A stretch of 64,000 bases of DNA. Source: Nereocystis luetkeana (Eukaryota; Sar; Phaeophyceae; Laminariales; Laminariaceae). How positions within the stretch are numbered: the first letter of the stretch is position 1; the number at the start of each line of letters is the position of its first letter. Position numbers and translations under genes: made by a program. Location of the stretch: assembly GCA_031213475.1 (NCBI GenBank), contig JARUPZ010000030.1, positions 5,015,661-5,079,660 on the forward strand. The letters are read 5' to 3'. Below, piece by piece: positions 1 through 14,200 of the stretch. Below the pieces are notes generated by a model. The model had not been told where the DNA came from. It saw nothing but the letters and a program-made list of their open reading frames with translations, and did no database searches.

Positions 1-3000
1 CCCCACCCCTTTGCGCTGGAGACGCCTTTTCCGCAACACTCTCAGAAGGTGCGGCTGCACCAGGTGTCCTGCCAGAGGGCGTAAAGCCAGACGTCTGGGA
101 GGAGCCGCGACGCTCGCCCTGCCAGGTCTGATGCGCCTCGGCAGCTCGAGCCAGCGCTGCCGCCGTACCCTCCTCGGGGTAGGGCAAGGCCCCCAGGTTG
201 CCCGAAGTCCCGCCGGTCTTGGGGTCGAACTTTCCGAGTATGGTGGTGTAGCACAGGTTGTAGGCGATCATCATCGAAGGATAGAGGGACTGCCGAGCGA
301 GGGCGGGGGTCAGCGTCGGGGCGGGTTCCGGCACCTCTTCAAGACAGGTGATGAAACATGTGTCTGTTCTTCAAATCAATAAAAATGCTTCTCGGTTTCT
401 TCCGTGGCCGCGCTGACGGGACGAAAAAAAGCTCACCGTTCGACAGGTGCGGCAAGCCACCGCCTCCATCCGTGCGAGAGCGCATTCGCGACCCCTCCCC
501 TTGCGGGTGTAAGGGAAAATTAATTTGGCTAAAAAATAGAGCGCACCGCGGTGAGGCTGGGCAACTATCCACGGAGCCGGCACTGGCACGCGTACCGCCG
601 AGGCTCGCACCTTGGCCACGCGTGACCGCGGCGGCACCTATCCCTCGCAACAACAAACGGAATCGCCGCTCATTTACGCGAACTATTTTCACACGCGCTG
701 CCGGTGTGTCGCCAATAATCCCTCACCTGGAAGTCTAGAACGACGACTGGGGACGTATAGAAGCGGCTGCGAGGCTCGAAGACGAGAGGGATGCTCTCCA
801 TAGCCGTCTGGCCAGCCACTTGCTGCCTCGACGGGCTAAGCGCCACGAAGTTGCGCGGCTTCATCACTCTGCGGAGGCAAAACGAGAGAAAAAAAAAAGC
901 GCCGAGTGGCAGAAGGTTAGTTACGCAAAAGCCCCGGAAGCTTTGTCCCCCACCGGGCTCGAGGTATCGGACGCGTGCCTTTTGACGGCTGGTACGGTGT
1001 ATTGCTACTACGTGGAACTGCAAGAAGTGTGCTGAATCGCCAGTGTCGCTCGAGGCACCGCTCACTAGGGAGAGAGCGATGGAAAGGGAGGGTGGACACC
1101 TACGACGCGCCACCAAAAAATGTCACTTGTCATGATATGAAACCCACGCACCACGTATTCTACTTTGCATGGGACACACCACTCACTCCATGCGCACACC
1201 GTCGAATCGTGGCGCAGAGGGGTCCGTGCGCAACGTCAGAACCCCCCGTACGCGGGGCGGCGCTCGTTCCGACATCAGAACACCAGAACCTTAACCCAAG
1301 AAGTCTACTAAACTCACGACAGGCCAGTTTTGGGTCCAGCGTGTAAGTCCTAACCGAGTCGGCGCTCCTACCAAAAGGGCACGGGATAGCCTCAACTTCC
1401 ATGAAATATACCAGGTATGTTTGCCGAATGTACGCAAAATCGTCCTCGCGCAAGAAAAAAAACAGACCCATTATATTCGCAACCTGCATTCTGAGCCAAA
1501 CCCTATGGAATGCTCAAAATATTTACTTACGTACGGGTTCATGAGTCACCACTTTTTTGGGCATGTCATTTTTGGCCATAAAGGCGGGGGTGGCATCATA
1601 CGTACCGGAGCATGACGGCTTCGACGCGGTATTGAGAGCCCCTGGACAGCACGCTGAAAAAGTCGATGCCAAACAGCCTCGCCATTTCTGACGTGCGCCC
1701 CACTAGGTCCAGCTTGTCCATGATTAAAAGGCAAGCCTGCGGGAAGGTAGGTCAAGATCATAGCGGACGGCGCGGCGGGCCACATTGTTGAGGCCTCTCC
1801 GCCGTGCTCACCCCCCTCCGTTACACAGAGCTCAATCGTAATCACGCGAACGATACATACACTTCCGAGACTGGATCAAGGATTTCCATCAAACCGTGCT
1901 AAAAGTCCGCGAAAGCTCCGAAAATGTGTCGTGGCCTTTCTTGCATGGCGGTGCGTCACAAACCACGACACAGAAACACCATATTGTATTTTGCAGTAAT
2001 GAGAAATTGACGTGTCATCGTACTGGATACGAGAGGCACAGCATACACACGACGGCAATCCAGACATATTTGTCTTCCCATCGCGTTTACGCTCTTCGCC
2101 CTTCTTTTCTCTCTCCCTCCTAGCCGTAACTCAGATCCGGGGTCACAAAGCAGGCTCTTCTCCCCGCTTCCGCACTAACGTATTATACGTGGGTGTAGTC
2201 ACCACATTAAATCGTCCCTTCTGCCCAGCTTCATCAGTACACCCAGTGTCCGTCCTGATTCCTTATCCTAAAAAGAGAGATAATATTTCTGTGGTCACAG
2301 ACTGAGAGACAGAGTTAGACCAAAAACAAAAACAAAATCGCAAATTCATCGGTCAAACAAGTGAAATGCCAGCGTACCGGGTACGAGAACACAAGAACAC
2401 AAGCAAGACCAGGAGATACGAACGAAAAAACAAAAACTAACGAAAAAAAAAAACAGAAATGAAACCGAACGCAAATGACGCAAGGAGATCAGAAAGGCTG
2501 CCAGGCAGAAAGCGTGCGTACTCAAGAAGGACAGATAGCTGCCGCACGGACGAAGCAACACGAAGGAGAGGAAGACACCGGCATAAGGACGGCGGGGAGG
2601 GGAAATGAATCAAAGGGAGAGGCAAGGCAATAAACAATACTCTGGTAAGGAAGAGAAAAGGGAGAAAGGAGAAAATCGTACTCCAGGCGGTGATAGTAAC
2701 ATAGGTGCCCGTCTCTGCTAGAAAACCGATTCGAGTAACCTAGCCATACCCTTTGCCGTCTCCTTCCTAAGCTCGTCAATAGCGGCGTCAAGTGTCAGTA
2801 CTGCCGCTGTCGCGCCCCCCCCCCCCATTGAACAACTCAACAAGAAGCAAACAAAAACGGCTTGAATTCAAGGGCTAGTCTACAACCTAGCCACCCGATC
2901 TATCTTTTCGTTTCTGCATTCGTCGACAGCTGTACCAGCACGCCCCCCCCCCCCCCCCCCCCGCCCTTCCTCTTGTCGCCGCTCTTGGCGTCCTCAGCTA

Positions 3001-5157
3001 CGCGGTTCTGTAAATACCTGGCGGGCACAAGCGTCGACACCACCCACCGAAAACTACAACAACAGGAACGTTGAAAACTCACCGACGCGCGGGTGAGGGG
3101 TTCCCCCAGCGCGCGAGAGCGTGCCGCGACGTTCCGGCCGGAAAACCACCGAGACCTCAGCTGGAGGCTGAACGACGGTACGCGCTTCCGCAAGACGTGG
3201 TCTGCCACGCTCTGCCCACCGCATGCGTGTGTCGAGACGAGGGATAGAGTGGGGGTTGGGGGTGGGGGCGGGGGTGGAGGTCGCTTCATGTTTCGTGTGT
3301 GTCTAAGGAAGCTGTAATATATGCCGCGAGCTTTCGAGGAAGCACACAGCCAAACAAAAGTGCGCACGAGGTCGCGTGCAGAACGTACGCAACGCTGAAA
3401 CGTACGAAATCTACGTGGGTAGGTGAGAGCAGGGTCGCAGTCTAGGAGCGGTACCGGTCAACGACAAGCGCGGAGAGCCACGCAGGAAAATTGACAACCG
3501 CCCTGCCAAGAGCGCTTCTCCCCTCCCTGCCATCCTAGGAGAACAACGATCCGACCCGCTCACCTCGCGAAACGAATATTGATCTCACTAAAAAAATCAT
3601 GCTGCCCCCTTTTAGACATCTGCTTGAACAAATGATCAACCTTCTAATATTCTGAATTCGGAGTCCCTACGAATAGGAACCGAACTACCCCCCCCCCCCC
3701 ACTCCCACTCGCGTACCCCCTTATCCCCGCCTTCGGTAAACCACTACTCGAACCCACAAAAACGGTACGCGTATGTCGTCATTACCTGGAGCGTGTACGA
3801 GCACAGCTTAAGCTCGGAGCGCATGAGGCGCCACATGTTGAGCACCGTGCGGCCCGTGAGCCAAATGCCGGAGCCGTGAGTCTTCCCCCACTCGTCACGG
3901 GCGTTTCGTTTGTCTGCTTCCCGCCCCGGGGTCCTAGACAGCAGGCGGGTCATGTCCAGAGACGGTTGCTGGCGAACACGCGCAGCAGATAACGGGGGAA
4001 AATATATGTTTTGGTTGTGCGATTTTCAAGTCGTGGGTCGCGAAACTTCCGCAAAACGGTCACGCACTAACGAACTTGACCACGGGTGTGCGTGGGTGAG
4101 CGATTTCCAGTTCTGCAGCATAGACACACTCACTCTACGACGAAGATCGTACGCATGGAAAATGACGGCGGCCTATCTCGACCGAGACCGTGGCGCCAAA
4201 ACATGTCCGCGGGGAGCGCTTCAAACTCGCCAATGCAACTTGACAACCTTGCTGCCCTGTGACGCGCACCAAGCAGTGATGTACCAACATGCCACGCGGC
4301 AATATATTTTGCGTAACAAAATACGCCCAGCCCATCGTCTCTCCCTGCACTGAAAGCTCACCATATTCAAGCCTCGCTCGACCAAGTAGCCCAGAGAATC
4401 GCCCTGCACCTCCCAGCCAGCCACAAAGTCGGGGTCGTGTCGACAAAAAACACCCACCAGAGCCTGCATCACCTGCGCTTCACTGCAAACCTCCAACACC
4501 TCCACCCCCTTCCCCAAGCCGTGGCTGAACGTCCCTCTTCCCGCTCCTCCCGCCTCGCCTACTCCCTGCCCCAGGTACCCGCCTCCGCCTTCGAAGGTGC
4601 AGAACGCCCTCTCATCGTCGTCTCGCTTTTCTCCGCACTTCAAGCACGTCTCGTTTCTGACGGCACCATCTCCCCCTCCGCCGCCGCCGCCGCCGCCGGT
4701 CTCGCCGCTAACACCGCGGGATAGTCCAGCGCCGGCCGCGACCCCGCGAACCCTCGAAGAAAGCGGTAGCACGATCACCCCCGACTTGGTCTCGACGACC
4801 TCTCGCACCGCAGAGGAGAATGCGTCTTTGACCCTCCAGCAGATCGCATGCACCGGGTCACGTCGGGGGTCCGGCCGCCGGCTCGCCCCAACCTGCACGT
4901 GAATCTCCATCGACAGGACCGTCAATCGGTCACCCCCCCCGGCTCCGCCTTTGGTCCCACCACCGCGCCCCCGGATACCGCCGCTTAGACCGAGGCTGCA
5001 ACTCTGGCTTCCGGCGGCAGCAGCAGCGGCGGTGGGGGCGGTAGCGTCGGAAGCTTTCGCGGCAGCGTGGTCTGCCCCTAGGCCGAAAGCGAACCGCCCG
5101 GCCCCGTCGTCTCCCGATAGACATGACGATGGCGTTTGCGTCGTGGGCGATATTTGG
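1..5157 (-). other. REV3: REV3 exons 12-17: exonuclease-like fold and start of polymerase domain
   Basis: Exon 12 begins after CACCAG and reads GGDRLTVLSMEIHVQ, then DPDFVAGWEVQGDSLGYL. The first exonuclease motif lacks the usual D-x-E pair, as expected for proofreading-deficient polymerase zeta. Exon 13 has TGRTVLNMWRLMRSELKL; exon 14 ADHVLRKRVPSFS; exon 15 LDLVGRTSEMARLFGI and LSRGSQYRVEAVMLR; exon 16 EPRSRFYTSPVVVLDFQ; exon 17 SLYPSMMIAYNLCYTTILG. Polymerase motif A is split by an intron between DFQ and SLYPS. After ILG comes an insert rich in Ala, Gly and Ser running to the window edge. A Gly-rich insert with the pair CLKC interrupts exon 12 near 4,640-4,700. Confidence 0.92.
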
Positions 5158-5263
5158 CTGGTGTAGGGAGCGCGGTGGGGTTCCTGTGTGAAGCGCTGGG
5201 GGTCACGAGCGCACGACAGCCGGGAATGCGGGACATATTGTGGGTCTACCGTCTTCCTTCTGC

Positions 5264-5294
<31 letters not shown>

Positions 5295-8200
5295 ACTCAG
5301 AGGTGTCTGGGGGGATGTATCAGCGAAGAGGGAGGTAGCTTGGTGCGCGGTCCAGCAGCGGAAACGGTGTGGTATACGTTAGAGATAGCTTATACCATTG
5401 AAGCCCGAAGCCCGAGGCGCCTTTCAGGGTTATTTTCATGTGGCCTTCGCCATCGAACGCAGCGAAAGAACAAAAAAACAAAAGTGCGGGCTTTTTACGC
5501 AGCATCCCCCTTCATGTACACGCGAGGCAAGTTTTTTCACGCACGTAGCCCGCTGCTGCTCTGTGCTTCCCCCCTCGAAAACAGCATGGTTGAGGACATT
5601 TACAGCGCTGCGCCGAACGAAAAAAACATGTGGAGCCGGTCCTTGCCTTCGCATGCGTACTCCAACTCTGCGGGGTTGTGTGATCGCGTCGAAGCCTCTC
5701 GCCCCCGATAGATGGTACACTGCCGCATGCATATAGAGGTGCACGGAGACGCGCAGGGTGTATGGTCGACACGGGAGAGGGGAGGAGGGACGGGGGAGAT
5801 GGCGCGGGTTTCGGCAAGGGGGTCAACACCCAAAGCGTGTCGCGGCCGCTGAAAGATTTCCCTGAATTTCTCCACCCAGAAGCTTTCGCATCACACAAGT
5901 CTTCGAGGTCATTTTCTGGCTGAAAAACAGCATTGGAGCCAACGATAACGTGTAATCAATTAATAGAAAGAAGGGGCAACACAGAAGCGAGGCAACAACG
6001 TTCGGCATCATGCAACATCTCCCAGCTACACAAGTAGTCGAATGGAATAACGAAAAAAACAAAACAGCAAGGATGTAAACTACTGGAATGCTGGTATGCC
6101 GCAAGACACATCTTCGCTCATGTTACACTGCAACAACAATCTCCAAAACCTCACACAAGTGGCCGGAAAGCGATTTTCTCCGCCGCGCCTCCCGGACGAA
6201 TTTCAAACGATCGACGCCGATTGGAGCCAGCATCGTTCCAAAAGAAAACGAGAGCTCCTTGCATTGTAAGCAAAAAAACGAAACCTTTACTGGTACCTTC
6301 TGAGGGCGTCGGACGGAGGCGTGCTGAGAGGTTCTGAAAAAGACGGGGACGGACTTGGCCGAGCCCCGCCGCCCCCGTCTTGCGAAACGGGGGTCAGTCG
6401 GGGCACGGTGGTGCGTGGGGTGACGGAAACTGGAACAAGCGCCCCCGTGTTTGCGTCCGCAACCATGGACATCTGGGAAAGGGGGACGAACAAAAAAGGA
6501 GGCGTTTCGTGAGGGGGGGGAGTGTACTCGACCTCATGCATGGCCGTAGACATAAGACATAGACCGTCGCATCCATAAAAGGCCGAGACGGAGCACGCCG
6601 GGCTTTCACCGACCAGGCAGACATTGCTTGCACCAAGCGCGAAGCGCCGTGAGGTGGTCGGCGAGTTGCATGAAGGGTGAGCAGCACCCTACTAAGAGCC
6701 GCTTTTGAGATGTACTTTCTTGCACATGGGTGACAGCGTCTGACAGATTGGGGGGGGGGAAGGAAATGAAGGCGTTTCGTCACGGGAACGAAGGAATTGG
6801 AGGCATTTTCGCGACGGGCACGAGGGAATTGGAGGCATATCTGCGCCTGGTTGTTTAGGGCGACGAGGTAAATGGAGGAAGTACGTGATGGGGAACGACG
6901 AAATTGGAGGGATTTCGCAATGGGGACAAGGGGATCGGAGGCATCTCTGTACCTCGGTGCTTAGGTCTTGGCACAACATAATCGAGGAAAACCACTATCG
7001 TGACCAGAGATCTCTCTCGCTCCCAGCGGGGAATTCGCACACATGCGCCGCGGCGCGACCGACAACGGCCGCTGATCCGGGTGGCAGGCAACGGGAAAGA
7101 AGAAACCATACAGACACGATCTGCTGGAGAAATTAACCGCTTTCATCCGGCGTACGCTGTGAACGCCCTACAGCAGTGGACTGTCGCCGTTACCCTCTGA
7201 AGCTATGTGGCCCTTTGGCACACCGTGTGGCAGATGCGGTTGCGTTATGCTGCGTTGGCATCTACTCGTACGGCGAGCATTTTTGTACGATGGCAGAAAC
7301 GGCCTGCCCAGTGGCTGCTTCACGATAAAAATGTCGCTAAGCACAACTTTAGGAACTTGCCAACCTCCGAGTTACATTGACCGGCCAACGCCGTGACAGC
7401 GAAATGTGCTCAATCATTTAGATAGAATGTCTCGTGGAAGGGGAGACATCGAAATCTCAACAACCAGCGCCCTTAGGCGGGGGTTGACTACACAGAGGAT
7501 GCTACGGCACACTGAATTTTACTAATCGCACTTTGGGCGTTGTTTTCTGCATCGTCTCCTGCATGACGAACGGCGAACGCAGCCCAACACAGCACACAAC
7601 ACCCGTTTGTTAAAACAACGGGAAAAAAAAGCTACCCAAAACAAGGCCCCCAACATCCTCCCTCGCCGGTCCAATACAACCATTTGGTTCTCCACGGACA
7701 ACGCAGGTATCACTCTCGCACACACCTCTTCCGAGCCGGCTTCGGTCAAGTCAGCCTCTCCCCCGCCAGCAAGAACGCCGAGAGCATTTCTTGTGGATTT
7801 CAACGCCGGCATGTCTACATCGTCGACGACGCGGGTAGTCCGGATGGAGGAAGGGTTAGCCCGGGCCCAAGCCGCCACATCCTTGCAGAATGGGTCCAAG
7901 CAGCGACGAGGGGGAGGGGAGGGGAAAGGTGAGGAAATGTTCGCCTGGATCAATAAAACGCTGGACACGTGTTTTCCGACAAAAATAAGGTAGACGTCTG
8001 TCGCGCCGGGTCGAGAGCGCGTTCCTATCGGATGGAGTACACACCGATAAGTTGGGTTCGTTACGAGCGTCGCCGGGGAGCGCTACAAGAGCCCCCGTCG
8101 AAGGGGTGCAAGAGAAGCAACCCGATGTTTAGGCTGAGGGTATAACTCGTTAGGTTATGTACCCCATGCCAGCGTCCTACCACGATGTAAGAAGTTATCG

Positions 8201-11200
8201 AGATTCGGTCGCAGCCTTGCCATAACCACAAACGAGGCAGGCGCTTTCAGATTTACAGTGTGTTCGATGCTTACCGCACCTCTAGAGGACCGCCTTCTTC
8301 TAAATCACACCAGATACCGCAGGTAGAGATGGCTCTCGGTTCAAGCAAGCCGTGGACCGCGCTTGGGTTGCGCAACCTTCAACCATTCGAGAGCAGCTGC
8401 TGCGCAATCGTCGCCATATCGCCGTCGGGGCAACTACTAAGGGAACGAGTTCGCTTGAGTCGATGTCCACACATTAGCAGGCAACCTTAACCTTGATCCC
8501 GTCTCGGAGTCGAGATGCGCGTAGCGTATTGGCAATTTGTGCATAACCTATTCAAGGATGTGTTTGCATACATACCTACTTTGTTGTCGTGGCGACTCTA
8601 CCCACCCACCGTTCCTCTTTTCCTCCCCCCCCCCCCCCCCCCCCCCTCCCTCCCTCCCTCCCTTCTCTCCCTCTTCTCTTTTTCCCTCGTTCTCACCCGG
8701 CGCAGAGGTGGCGAGATGGCGGGGGTGAGTTCCACCACTCCATCCAAACGTCGCCGAGCGGGGTGTTCCCGTCTCCTTATCCGCGCCGCCGCCTCTTTCT
8801 TCCACTCGTCTATGCCGCTGCTCCGTCCATTCCGTAGAATGCACATATTATAGACGCCGACGCAAGGCACGGGCGACGACACAACATATTTTCAACAAGC
8901 CTTCACGAGAAAATACAGGATGCAAGACGGCAAGGCGGCGAGACCATGCCCTCTAATGATTTCGTTTATCCGGAAAGTCACGATCTGGAAAATTTGACCC
9001 TACACTCGACTGGCCCTGGAAAGAACATCAACCATGAACAACACCTCCCTGGCCCTCCACCCGCAGCGTCTCTGCTCGAGGTAAGCACAGAGGGCGCAAA
9101 CACAACCAGCGTATGATTCCAACACAACAGCACCCCTGCGCAATACAGCAACTGCAACTCCCGAGAAGACGCGCACCGCAAGGCGACCGGAGCCCCACGC
9201 CTTCTATTGTCGTCGTTCCATGATGGAGCACCCGATCCGCTCCAGCCGCCCCCGTCCTCCTTCTCTTCCGCGTAACCTCCTGCTCCTGCCACCGATGGGC
9301 GCTCCGGTGGCTGCGATGCAGAAGCGCTGACGCTGACACCGCTCGACGCTTGAGTTCTCCACGAGGCGTCGAGGCCGTGGGAACAAGGAGTGCAGGACTG
9401 AGACGAGGCGTTATCGTCGTCGCCGCCTCGTGGGGAGCTACCTGTAGCCGCTGCTGCAGTCGCGGCAGCAGCGGTTGTCACTGCGGGCGCGGCTGTGGGT
9501 GGTGCCGGCTGCTCGAGCTCGTACGCGTGGAGGAGCTGGAGCGAAGGAAGCGTGTTGAAGTCCTGTTGGAATCCGAGCGGAAAAAGGGGGGGAAAGCCAA
9601 CGAGCGGTGATTCTACTGCCGCACAGCAGTGACCGACACGTTTCCCACGCCACTTTAACCTTAAGCAGCGGGTTGTGGGGTTTTTCATTTACACAGCGAG
9701 AAGGGGGAAAATTCACACTCGCACCTCCCCGTCGACCAGCGCTTCTGCCGTTATCCTATGCTGTTGCTCACCCACAGGAGTGCACCCTTGCGGCTTCTCT
9801 TCTCGTACAGGAGTCAAGCACCCTTGCGGCTTCAACTTTTACAGAGGGCTTCAGCACGTCCTGTATCTGTACCGCGCGAAACACAAACCCAGGAGCCGTT
9901 GCGCCCTTGCGGCTTCTCTTCTCGTACAGGAGTCAAACACCCTTGCGGCTTCAATCTTTACAGAGGGCTTCAGCACGTCCTGTATCTGTACCGCGCGAAA
10001 CACAAACCCAGGAGCCGTTGCGAACGCGGCGCACCTGCAAATCGTCCTTGTGCGGAATGCGAAACACCTTCCCGGCGAACTCACGCCGACGCTCCGGGAC
10101 GTCGTCCTTCCGGCTGAAGAAGGGTTCGGTGTGTACCATCTGGAAACAAAACGAACCAACCCCGTGGGGAAGACGGCGCAAACCCCAGGGACGGGATTGG
10201 CACGGGAGGCCAGGCGGACAACTCGTAATTCAGGTGGCGCGCGGGTTTGACCACCATCAACGCCTCATACCACGTAAGGGGTGCACCAAATTTGTATAAG
10301 GCTCCTGACTTGATTATAGAATCGGAGCTCTATAGCTCACACAAAAAAAACGACTTTTTTACGATAAATAATAGTTCAGTCCGATGAGCAAATCCCATGG
10401 CGTACTGTAGGCATGCATCAAATCCCAGTGGCAGTGGAAAAATTTCCAGTGATAATAGGCAATAGGTTCAGTCAGATTTTGTTTCGGGTGAAAAAAACTG
10501 CTGCCCTAATCGTAGCACGCATCGAAAACACTCATCAAGAGCACATCACTGTCGTGGGTATGTGGGTGCTGACTATGTACCGGCAAGTCTCACTGGAATA
10601 CTGGGGGGCAGAATCGCGGACGCAATCTAACGTGTGGTGTGTTGCGGCCAGAAAGAAGGCCCAGCAACGACACATGCCTCGGACTACAAAAAAAAAAGTA
10701 CGCGCCGGCTCGTCAAACATTCGCGCAAAAAAAAACATGCAGGAAACATTGCCGCTCCCACGCAGTACCGGGGCGCCAAAAGCGGATCACGCACGACGAA
10801 CGGAGATTCCACCATCGCAGACATGGCCAGGTCGCCGACCACGCCTACCCTAACGCTGATGCTGGGGCAATCTCACCTGAGGAACACCGAGCCGCGAAAG
10901 CGCCGCCACAGATGCCTGCGGATCTGGCGCTTCTTCGCAGGGCCGAAGGACCACCTCTCTTGACGGGCGACCGCGCGGCCTCGATATCGGCGGCGTCAAG
11001 GCCGAGAGACACTCAACCACCGGCGACCCGGCCATCAACCCGCTCCTTGACGCAGGAAGCCCTCCGGAACTGAGGGACGAATTGTCGCGCGCGCCGCCGA
11101 GTTTGCCCAAGCGTCCGTCGCTACTATACGCTCCCGACGAGGCGACGTTTCGCAGCGCTGGGCTCGGTTGGCCAAGGGGGGGCAGGTCTGACTGGTCGCT

Positions 11201-14200
11201 GTGGGCTGACAGCGGGAAGGTAGGAGAATGTCCAAAATCGAGCATGGGCGGCGATGTGGGGGTCGAGGCCGGGAAGCCAGGTGTGACTGCGCTCGTGGGG
11301 GAAGGGGCCGTGGTGACGCCTTGCCGCGACGTGTTCGGAGCCCTGGGAGGACTCCCAGTTTCTTTCGGTTGTTCCGGGTGACGCCGAGGAGTCTCGAGCG
11401 AGTCGCCCGCTCTGTCAAGGCTTGACGAGGTCGCCCCGCTTGTCGTAGCCAGGCCCTGCAGTGTCCGAACACTCGGCTGGTCAGAGCGACTGCTTGAGGC
11501 CTCCTGTACTTCTCCATCAGCATCCTCTTCTCGGTCCACGGCGTCGGAGGAACAAGACGCCCCTGTCGAGCCACCTGCCCACTTTTTTTTAACGTCTTCA
11601 TCCTTGCCGGACGCTTGCGCCCGGCGAGAGAAGTGGGGTGAGCTACCTCGCTCTTGCGCAAGACGCAATCGCGCATCGGCACCACGCCACCTATTCTTTA
11701 CCGCAGCTTCTCCTGTGTCGTTACATGCCGCGTTGTTTTGCTCAGCGATTTCCTGGGCGGACTCTGGGGCGAGCTCCATTTCGATTACGGACGACGACGC
11801 CGGCATGTCTCCTTTTGCGCTGACGACGCGAATCTTAAGTTCTTGCTCAAGCAAGCGCTCGTCTAATGCAGGCGGGTCGCTCGCACAAGCGGCCGGCGAA
11901 CGGGCTGGCGTTGGGCAGGCCGTGCCACCAACAGCACCACCGCCGCTTGCCCCAACCGGCACAGGAGAAGCGAGCGGCGCGCTCCCCGCGACATCACCAC
12001 TGTTAGCACACGTTCGATCTCCCTCACCGCGCAGCTTTTGTCGCTTGCCGGTGGCGACCTCCACCGTTCCCACCTCTTCAACCCCTGTTCCAACGCCTCG
12101 TCCGCGGGCTAAGGTTGGGGACGTGCGGAGTTGGGTAGTGGTAATGAAACTTAGCTGGCTCTCCGAGTATTCCACGGGGTGGTGGCCTTGCGAGCCCCAC
12201 CCTGTCACCACCACCTGCGAACGCTCCTCCTTGTTCGAATCTTCGTCGTCCCCTTCTGTATCAGACCCACTCTGGGCAGAGCCGCCATGCCCGGAGCCGC
12301 CGCCGACGGCCCCGTCCGCACTCGAACTATCAGCGGCACCGGCAGCAATGGCACCGATGCCGACACCAACTGCGGCGAGGCTTGTTGCGGTAGACGGCCG
12401 CGGTGGCCTGAAGCCTCCTGCCGACATCGAAGAGGACCGTCGCAGACCACCAGGCGGCCTGGGCGCCTGCCGCTTCGCCGGGGCACCAGACCATGGCACC
12501 GGTCGCTTGGCACCCGTCGGTGGGTTGACCGTTTCGGCAGAATCACGGGATGGTTCGGGCGCCGTTACCGACCTTGAAGGCCGTGGTGGCTTCAAGTTCT
12601 TGCTAGATGGTCCGGCTCCCCCGCGCAGCCTCAGGGGGCTCATTTGGCCTGATTTTTCTCGCCCCCCCCCTCCCTCCTCTTGCTCTTGCTCTTCGCCTAT
12701 TTCCTCCTCTTCCTCCTCCGCCTCCTCCTCCTCCTCTTCCTCCTCTTCCCCTGCCCCCGGTTCCTCTTCCTGCTCTCCCTCTTCCTCGTCCTCCTCAATC
12801 GGCTGGTCCATTTCTGTTTCTTGCTCTCCCTCGTCCGCCACCGGGGTGAGCTTTGTCCTGCTTTCATCTTCTTCTTCTTCTTCGTCATCGTCGTACTGAA
12901 GCTGGGTCGGTCCCCGCGTCCAGCTCTGGTCGCCCTTCTCGCCCAACCGCCGTGCTTCACCCCCCGCTTGGCCTATCCTTCTGCCGCCCTCAGCCTCGTC
13001 CTCGTCATCGACATCGTCATTATCTTCAATGCCACCGTCGCCGTTCGCCTCACCGTCCTCCTCAATCATCTCCATACCCTCCCCGGCGGCGTTTGCTCTC
13101 AGCACCTGGTCCTGCTCTACCTCCGCTTGGGAGCAGATGATGTCCGCCAGCTCGCTTCGGTGTCCAGGGAACCGTCAACGCGCAGCGTTCCGCAGGGGCC
13201 ATCCCCGCGGGTACGGAGCGCACGGGGAAAAAATAAAAAGACGGAACAACACGCAGTCGAGGTGGGGTGGACGATGAAAAAGCGTGCAACACTCCCGCCC
13301 CCAAGGCCTGTAGTGGAATAGCACAACGAAATACGGCATTTCGACCGCATTGCCACCTTAAGGGGTATGCACAATAGAAACAAAAACAGAACCCAGTGTG
13401 ACCAAAGGCACCGCCCGTACTTCATACTTCATTGGTCTTTCACCGTTGCAACCGGTGCGCACCGACGACGCCTAATCAACAAGCAATCTTGCGGAATATG
13501 TGAGGCTGGAGGGCGGGCGTGAGTCAACCAAATTCATACCAGGTACCTAGGTTCGAAGTTCGAAGACCGCGCGGCCAACGGCACCCCATACGGCGACCTT
13601 CTCGGATATTTCGGCATCCCTCCAGCCCGATCGGGCTTCGTTTGCGTACCATGTAGATGGTCGTCAGCACTCCTGTGAGGACAGTTGAGCGGGAAAGTGA
13701 GTAACTATACATTTTTTATAGCGCGGGCTCTTTCCACGGCAAAAATAACGCATTGTCTCTGTGCGTAACGTTCCGAGTAGCCTCTGTGACAATCAGCAGT
13801 GGGGGCCGAGAACGGCCAGCAGCGAAACCTTCGCACAGAAAGCTGCCGCAAAGCACGCCCGGGTTCGAGGGTAATTTCACCTGGAGGACAGCTGTGACAG
13901 CAGACTTTCCGGTTCGTTTCCCCCCGGTTCGAATTCCTCCTCTTGCCCCCCGCCCTCCCGCGGTTCAACGGGACTGTGCTTGTAACCCGCCAGCCTCTTC
14001 GGGAGGCCGGTGCTCGTTACCTCAGCACTCGTCTGCGACCAAAACGGCATGGATGCCGCCCTTTCTGTAACCGCTCCGGCACGAGACTGCGACCAAGGCG
14101 GGTAGCTGGCGGCTCGCTGGGACCATGGTGGAGGGTCGATCGCCGGCGCAGGTCTGCTGAGAGCCCCAGTCGGGGACGCAGCGTTGGGGGTTGTAGCAGC

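Noticed and set aside
11604-12899. 431-codon plus-strand frame opposite REV3 exon 7
   Set aside because: Antisense of the acidic and Ser/Pro-rich REV3 exon. The apparent protein is a low-complexity shadow, and the minus-strand frame joins conserved REV3 exons in phase.
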